From contig PLAE01000161.1 in assembly GCA_003134035.1 (NCBI GenBank), positions 3,253-38,514 on the forward strand: 35,262 bases of DNA, in the 5' to 3' direction. Positions 31,123 through 35,262 of the stretch are shown in pieces. This stretch comes from Candidatus Velthaea versatilis. Its GTDB lineage: Bacteria; Vulcanimicrobiota; Vulcanimicrobiia; Vulcanimicrobiales; Vulcanimicrobiaceae. A program made the position numbers and the translations under genes. The notes below the pieces were generated by a model. The model saw nothing but the letters and a program-made list of their open reading frames with translations. It searched no databases and had not been told where the DNA came from. The first letter of the stretch is position 1. The number at the start of each line of letters is the position of its first letter.

Positions 31123-31716
31123 CTAGAGACCGAAAACCGAAAGAAGCGGCCCGATCGATGCCGGTTCGGGGATGAGGATGAACTCGCCGCTGATGACCGG
31201 ACGGTCTTTTTCGAAGCCCGTCTGGACGTAGAACACGTCCTGATCGGCGGGGACGTCCATGAGCGCCAAGAACGCGTCTTCCGCCGTTCCGGTCGAAAGC
31301 GTGGGCACCGAAGCGATGAGCGTGATGCCCGTGAGCGACGTCAAGGCCGTGAGGTATGCGCCACCGATGATGTTGCCGACTTCTTTGATCGTCGACTCGA
31401 CGATCTCGTCGGCCACGTCGCCGCCCGCGCCCGTGAAGATGCTCACGAAGCTGATTGCTTGTTCTTTCTCGAACAGCACGACGATTTGACACGGCGCCTC
31501 GCCGTGAACGTGCATGTGCACCGCGCTGACCGGGTGGCCCTTGCGGCTGACGCGGCTCGCAAGCTGCGAGAACGGCAGAATTTCGACCGACGGCGTGCCG
31601 ATGGCGACCGGCTCGTTGAGCATGTCCGAGAGCGCCGTCGCCGCATGTCCGGCGCCGATGTTCCCGACCTCCTTCATCGCCTCGATCTGCATCTCGCTCA
31701 GGTCGAGCGCGGCCAT
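31123..31716 (-). CDS. cheC: CheC-family CheY-P phosphatase
   Basis: 197 residues. Two copies of the CheC active-site signature are present: E16-x-x-N19 in MKEVGNIGAG and E112-x-x-N115 in STIKEVGNIIGGAYLTAL. CheC proteins dephosphorylate CheY-P and in some species bind CheD; a CheX would differ in length and site arrangement. The ATG at 31716 overlaps the CheY stop by one base (TAATG), so the response regulator and its likely phosphatase are made from one transcript. A rho-independent terminator follows. Cytoplasmic. No CheD, CheA or CheW is in the window. Confidence 0.92.
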   Translation of the reverse strand: MAALDLSEMQIEAMKEVGNIGAGHAATALSDMLNEPVAIGTPSVEILPFSQLASRVSRKGHPVSAVHMHVHGEAPCQIVVLFEKEQAISFVSIFTGAGGDVADEIVESTIKEVGNIIGGAYLTALTSLTGITLIASVPTLSTGTAEDAFLALMDVPADQDVFYVQTGFEKDRPVISGEFILIPEPASIGPLLSVFGL

Positions 31717-32081
31717 TATGCTAAGACCTTTTCAATCGCTTCCACGATCTTGGGCGGCTGAAAGGGCTTGGTGATGAACGATTTCGCGCCGGCTTGAATG
31801 GCCTCGACGACGAGCGCCTGTTGACCCATCGAGGTGCACATGATGATCTTCGCCTCCGGGAATTCGGCAACGATCGCCTTGACGGCCGCGATGCCGTCCA
31901 TGTCGGGCATGACCATGTCCATGGTCACGATGTCGGGCTGCAGCGCCTTGTACTTCTCGACGGCCTGCACACCGTTTTCGGCTTCGCCGACGATCTCGTA
32001 TCCGCTCTTGCTCAAGATGTTCTTGATCATCATGCGCATCACGACCGCGTCGTCCACGATCAATACTTTTTTACCGGCCAT
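31716..32081 (-). CDS. cheY: CheY-like single-domain response regulator
   Basis: 121 residues from the ATG at 32081 with AAGGAGA about 12 nt upstream; a longer in-frame start is unlikely because the receiver fold starts at once (MAGKKVLIVDD). Acidic pocket D10-D11, phospho-acceptor D55 in TMDMVMPDMDG, T83 in IIMCTSMGQQ and K105 in FITKPF are all present. There is no output domain. CheY-P binds the flagellar switch to control rotation. The MCTSMGQQ and ITKPFQP sequences are of the Thermotoga/Bacillus type, agreeing with the linked CheC. It overlaps cheC by one base and follows motA-motB on the same strand. Confidence 0.93.
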   Translation of the reverse strand: MAGKKVLIVDDAVVMRMMIKNILSKSGYEIVGEAENGVQAVEKYKALQPDIVTMDMVMPDMDGIAAVKAIVAEFPEAKIIMCTSMGQQALVVEAIQAGAKSFITKPFQPPKIVEAIEKVLA

Positions 32082-32293
32082 TATGATTCTGCGTCTCCTT
32101 ACGCTGCGAACCGTTTCACGGCCGCACATTTGTACGAGTTATATGGGGACGGCCCGGCGCTTATCGTCGCTGCGGTTATCGCTGAGCTCGTCTCATTAAA
32201 AGTTTCGGTGTGGGTGGCCCACAATCTGAGGCCTGCAGTACTAAATTGTGTAAGATAACGCTTACTTGGTTCGCACAAGCGCGCCAGCGAGCG
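32082..32293 (-). other. Gap between motB and cheY, probable cheY promoter region
   Basis: 212 nt, more AT-rich than the genes. A GTAAG-ATAACG-CTTAC inverted repeat lies near 32250-32265. CGATAA sequences on the minus strand near 32160-32180 recall the -10 box of flagellar sigma-28 promoters, but no -35 box is correctly spaced. No other feature was seen. Confidence 0.35.
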
Positions 32294-32992
32294 TCACTCT
32301 TTATAGCGCAGGACGACGATGTCGACGCGCCGGTTCTGCAACCGGCTTTCGGCCGACGTGTTGGGACTGAGCGGATGCCATTCGGCGAAACCGATTGCCG
32401 CCAAGCGGTCCGGCGCGACGCCGTCATGTTCGCTCAAATGACGGGTGACGGCGACGGCGCGTGACGTCGAGAGCTCCCAGTTGGTCGGATACAGCGGCGT
32501 CGAGATCGGAACGTCGTCGGTGTTGCCTTCGATCTTGAGGGTGCGGGCGCGTTGCGCGGGCGTGAGCAAAAAGCCCGCTAGTTGATGGATGAGCTCACCG
32601 GCCTGCGGCTGCAGCACCGCGCTGCCGCTCTCGAACATCGCCGAGTCCGTGCGCAGGCTGACGACGACGCCCCGCTTCTCGCTGTGGACGCCGACGTTCT
32701 TGGCCAAGTGGTGCTGGCGGATGTAGCGCTGCAGCTCGGCCGCGAGTTCGTCCAAGCTCGCCGTATCGGAGACGACGCTCTTCTCGGTCGGCGCGTGATT
32801 GTCGGCGTCGGGGGCGCTAAATCCGCCCGACATCTCGTGCGCGAGCGCTTTGAACTTCACTTTGCTGACCGTCGAGATCGAGAACAAAATGATGAACAGC
32901 GCGAGCAGCAGCGTGATCATGTCGGCGTAGGTCAAGAGCCAACGTTCGTTGTTGGCGTGGGCGGCCGCGTAAGCGCGCCTGCGTCTGGCCAC
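32294..32992 (-). CDS. motB: Flagellar motor stator protein MotB
   Basis: 232 residues from a GTG at 32992, 7 nt after the MotA stop. A basic N-terminus (MARRRR) is followed by one membrane helix, RWLLTYADMITLLLALFIILFSIS, containing the proton-binding D24. After a linker with plug-like residues comes the OmpA/MotB peptidoglycan-binding domain: LKIEGNTDDVPI, NWELSTSRAVAVTRHL and RLQNRRVDIVVL. Together with MotA it forms the proton-driven stator that docks on the cell wall. T-Y-A-D-M rather than the sodium-type PomB pattern suggests proton coupling, though that is not decisive. Confidence 0.94.
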   Translation of the reverse strand: MARRRRAYAAAHANNERWLLTYADMITLLLALFIILFSISTVSKVKFKALAHEMSGGFSAPDADNHAPTEKSVVSDTASLDELAAELQRYIRQHHLAKNVGVHSEKRGVVVSLRTDSAMFESGSAVLQPQAGELIHQLAGFLLTPAQRARTLKIEGNTDDVPISTPLYPTNWELSTSRAVAVTRHLSEHDGVAPDRLAAIGFAEWHPLSPNTSAESRLQNRRVDIVVLRYKE

Positions 32993-32999
32993 GGCGGGA

Positions 33000-33848
33000 T
33001 CAGGTCGTCTGCGGCGCTGCCGCCGTCAACGCGTCGGCAGCGTCCGCTTCGTCGCGCGCCGTGGGACCCGGATTCGACGGCAGCGCGACGTAGGCTTGGA
33101 GCTTCTGACGCATGATGCTCGGGCTATTGCCCGCCGCCAGCATCAGGATCGCTTCGGTGATGACTTCGCGCTCGAGTTCCACTCGGGCGATTCGCGCTTT
33201 GACTTTGGCGCCGATCGGCAGCCACAGCAGGTTGGCGAAAAACACCCCCAGGAACGTCGCGATGAACGCCGCGGCCGTTTCGCCGCCGATCGCACCCGCG
33301 ATGTTGCCGGAGTCCGTGAGCGCACCGAGTTTACCCAGCATCGCGATGAGCCCGAGCACCGTCCCGAGGATCCCCAGGGTCGGCGAGAACCCGCCCAGCG
33401 CGTTGAAGAAGGCTTCCGTGTCACGCATCCGCGCGACCGCGACGTCGGTTTCGGTCTCGAGCACCGTGCGGATCACCTCGGCGTTCTGGCCGTCGATCAT
33501 CATCTCGATCGCCCGCCGGATCGACGGATCGCTCACGTCGGCAAGCTGGTTTTCGAGCACGAGCAGACCGTCGCGCCGCGCGATATTCGCAAAGCGCGTA
33601 AAGCGGCTGATCAGTTCGTCGTACTCCACCTTGTGGTCGAAGAGCATGATCCGGAAGCCCTCGCGCAGCGAATACAGACACGTATCGAGCGGGAAGGAAA
33701 GAAACGCGGCACCCAGCGTACCGCCGAACACGAGCACGAACGCTTCGTACTTTTCATACAGCAGAGCCATATTGGCGTGGCTGACTTCGGCTGCGACAAT
33801 GATCGAACCGAAACCAAGCACCAATCCGATGATCGACGCGATATCCAT
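33000..33848 (-). CDS. motA: Flagellar motor stator protein MotA
   Basis: 282 residues from an ATG at 33848. Four hydrophobic helices: two at residues 1-56, then a large cytoplasmic domain, then two at about 150-220. The rotor-contacting charged residues are visible in the cytoplasmic loop (ARRDGLLVLEN, equivalent to R90 and E98 of E. coli). The conserved prolines appear as P156 in GGFSPTLGILGTVLGLI and in LLWLPIGAKVKAR. The tail after residue 255 is Ala/Pro/Asp-rich and longer than usual. Forms the stator with MotB, 7 nt downstream. The remaining flagellar genes are not in this window. Confidence 0.95.
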   Translation of the reverse strand: MDIASIIGLVLGFGSIIVAAEVSHANMALLYEKYEAFVLVFGGTLGAAFLSFPLDTCLYSLREGFRIMLFDHKVEYDELISRFTRFANIARRDGLLVLENQLADVSDPSIRRAIEMMIDGQNAEVIRTVLETETDVAVARMRDTEAFFNALGGFSPTLGILGTVLGLIAMLGKLGALTDSGNIAGAIGGETAAAFIATFLGVFFANLLWLPIGAKVKARIARVELEREVITEAILMLAAGNSPSIMRQKLQAYVALPSNPGPTARDEADAADALTAAAPQTT

Positions 33849-33998
33849 AGCCCGGTTATCGGACTGCGTGCTTGCCTCGGCCGACGGCGGTGTGTAAAGT
33901 TCCGGTTAAGCCGGCTCGGGCCCGCCGGGCCGCCCGCCAACCGGCGGTTACGCGAACGACAGCAGGTTGACGACGGTTGAATCGCGTGCCCGAAGCCG

Positions 33999-34166
33999 TC
34001 AAAGGTCGCGCGGACGATCGCGCTCGGCGGGCAGCAGGTTGGCCCGCGTGTCACGCCCGCGCACATCGAATACGGCGATGAGATACGCGCGCAGCGCGGC
34101 TCGATCGGTTTCCGAAAGGCCGTGGACCGCGCGCTTGAGATCGGCGAGCGAAGGCTTCGGGGACAT
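33999..34166 (-). CDS. Small 55-residue protein, possibly SOS-regulated
   Basis: ATG at 34166 to TGA at 33999. The product MSPKPSLADLKRAVHGLSET... has an amphipathic helical middle (TDRAALRAYLIAVFDVRG) and a charged tail; there is no signal peptide, and no family is recognised. Codon use resembles that of the neighbours, with GC-rich third positions. No clear Shine-Dalgarno sequence is near the start; the 14-bp palindrome described at 34167-34180 lies directly in front of the ATG. If it is a LexA site, the mRNA would be close to leaderless or the site would act on a promoter further upstream. The gene lies 46 nt after the sugar-binding protein stop and 150 nt before motA. Confidence 0.5.
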   Translation of the reverse strand: MSPKPSLADLKRAVHGLSETDRAALRAYLIAVFDVRGRDTRANLLPAERDRPRDL

Positions 34167-34182
34167 CGAACGCACGTTCGAT
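34165..34182 (-). promoter_or_regulatory. SOS-box-like 18-bp palindrome
   Basis: ATCGAACG-CA-CGTTCGAT, perfect over 18 bp. Its core CGAACGCACGTTCG (34167-34180) fits every position of the Bacillus/actinobacterial LexA box CGAACRNRYGTTYG. It touches the start codon of the 55-residue ORF. No lexA gene is in the window. Confidence 0.5.
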
Positions 34183-34212
34183 ACTCCCGAAGCCGAACCT
34201 TGTGCCCCGACG

Positions 34213-35214
34213 CTACTCGTGCCCCGAATCTTCCTCCGGCGCCCCGGCTTTGGGCGCGCTGAACGTTGAGCCGGAGAGGTAGGAGTCGAGGTTGTCTTTC
34301 GTCACGACCGTGCCCGGCGTTTCGAGAATCGGGGGGACGCTTTTTCCGGACAGCACTTTTTGCATTTGATCGACGATCGTGACGCCCATTTGCTTGGGAT
34401 AGACGCCCAGTGTCCCGGTCACGTGGCCGGCTTTGATCTCATCGAGCGTCGCCGCATTCCCGTCGATGCCCAGCGTGTAGACGTCCTTGTGCAGCCGCCG
34501 CGCCGCGATCGACGCTCCGATCGCCATCTCGTCGCTGCAGCCGAAGAACAATTTGATGTTGGGATATTTGGTGAGCGCCGCGGTCGCGACTTGCTGACCC
34601 GCCGTGCGCAGCCAGCTCGCCGACTGTTCCCCGTCGATCTTCACGCCGCCCGGACCCATGCAGGATTTCAAACCGTCCTTAAAACCGCCGGCCCGACGGT
34701 GGGTGTGAAACTCGACGATACCGTCGAGAATGAAGACCTCACCTTTGCCGCCCAGCAATTTGCAGGCGGCTTCGCCGACGAGCTTGGCGCCCTTCCACTG
34801 ATTGTAGCCGATGTATTCGACGACTTTCACGCCGCCGCCCAGCGGCGTGATGCCGTTGTGGACGAGCACCGGAATCTTGGCCGCATTGGCCCGTTTAATC
34901 GCGCCGATGTCGGCGTTGGGATCGATCGGATTGACCGATAGGATGCTCACTTTTTTGGACACTTCGTCGTCGACGATGTTGGCCTGCTGGTTGAAGTCGC
35001 TCTCGGATGCCGCCGACGCCGTGTCGATCGTCCAACCCAATTTTTGCGCGGCTTCGACGGCGCCGTCTTTGACCGCGACGTGAAACGGGCTCGTGTAGCC
35101 AGGCGGGATCACGGCGACGGTGTACGTCCCCGCGGTGCCCAGCGCGGTGGCCGCGAGCGTCAATGCGGCAACCCCCGTTCCCAGCGTCAGAGCCCGTCGA
35201 TAGAGTAGTCTCAT
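34213..35214 (-). CDS. Sugar-type ABC substrate-binding protein (Peripla_BP_4)
   Basis: 333 residues from an ATG at 35214 with GGAGGG seven nt upstream, the strongest ribosome site in the window. A signal peptide covers about residues 1-29 (MRLLYRR, then an Ala/Leu core). The mature protein is a RbsB-like type 1 periplasmic-binding fold: YTVAVIPPGYTSPFHVAVKDGAVEAAQKLGWT, SVNPIDPNADIGAIKRANAAKIPVLVHN, EFHTHRRAGGFKDGL and LFFGCSDEMAIGASIAARR, ending with a GHVTGTLGVYPKQMG segment. Ligands of this family include ribose, xylose, galactose and inositol; this one is not determinable. The permease and ATPase may lie beyond the right edge, since the gene is read away from that edge. Confidence 0.9.
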   Translation of the reverse strand: MRLLYRRALTLGTGVAALTLAATALGTAGTYTVAVIPPGYTSPFHVAVKDGAVEAAQKLGWTIDTASAASESDFNQQANIVDDEVSKKVSILSVNPIDPNADIGAIKRANAAKIPVLVHNGITPLGGGVKVVEYIGYNQWKGAKLVGEAACKLLGGKGEVFILDGIVEFHTHRRAGGFKDGLKSCMGPGGVKIDGEQSASWLRTAGQQVATAALTKYPNIKLFFGCSDEMAIGASIAARRLHKDVYTLGIDGNAATLDEIKAGHVTGTLGVYPKQMGVTIVDQMQKVLSGKSVPPILETPGTVVTKDNLDSYLSGSTFSAPKAGAPEEDSGHE

Positions 35215-35262
35215 TCTCGTTCCCTCCGATGTCGATGAAGTGCGATTGAACTCCGCCGCCGG

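Noticed and set aside
32160-32190. Sigma-28-like CGATAA boxes upstream of cheY
   Set aside because: The -35 element is not at the proper distance, so it is noted only as a weak possibility.

Overview
The window looks like chromosomal DNA from a high-GC, diderm, flagellated bacterium. The evidence is a TonB-type energiser, two lipobox lipoproteins, a MotA/MotB stator with CheC and CheY, and several exported binding proteins. The mix of malectin-domain lipoproteins, CheC and polysaccharide genes makes me think of Candidatus Eremiobacterota (WPS-2) or a neighbouring deep lineage. That placement is an inference and no rRNA is present to settle it.

Region 1 (1-17000) is a surface-polysaccharide island. 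A leftward run encodes an FAD-dependent oxidoreductase, a GT-C (PMT-like) membrane glycosyltransferase, a GT2 glycosyltransferase and a TonB-like protein that is cut by the window edge. Divergent from it, rightward, are a polyprenyl-phosphate sugar-1-phosphate transferase (chain initiation), two adjacent Wzx-type flippases and an O-antigen ligase/polymerase-like protein. A second PMT-like transferase, a malectin lipoprotein, a GT87/MptB-like transferase and an FkbM methyltransferase follow. These genes plausibly start, extend, modify, export and polymerise or ligate a lipid-linked glycan. The malectin lipoproteins may bind that glycan at the cell surface.

Region 2 (17000-21420) holds a second, larger malectin lipoprotein between long non-coding stretches. 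These stretches are full of palindromes, including a 14-bp perfect inverted repeat and a family of modular hairpin repeats that also occurs between the two flippase genes.

Region 3 (21420-27099) is a tight rightward cluster: an Ala-rich coiled-coil protein, a zinc-ribbon/single-TM/PstS-like fusion, a branched-chain-amino-acid-type binding protein, an unrecognised exported protein and an HtrA-like protease with no export signal. There are two binding-protein folds but no permease or ATPase.

Region 4 (27324-29863) is the most interesting part. A ferritin-like protein has metal ligands and spacings that match cyanobacterial aldehyde-deformylating oxygenase. Next comes a small protein that looks like a degenerate relative of it, then an extended SDR resembling fatty acyl-CoA reductase. 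Together they suggest a previously undescribed aldehyde or hydrocarbon-forming cassette in which the cyanobacterial acyl-ACP reductase is replaced by a FAR-type enzyme. A MetE-core methyltransferase follows, behind a strongly structured leader.

Region 5 (31000-35262, leftward) carries CheY-CheC, MotA-MotB, a 55-residue ORF with a perfect match to the Gram-positive-type SOS box directly before its start codon, and a sugar-type ABC binding protein.
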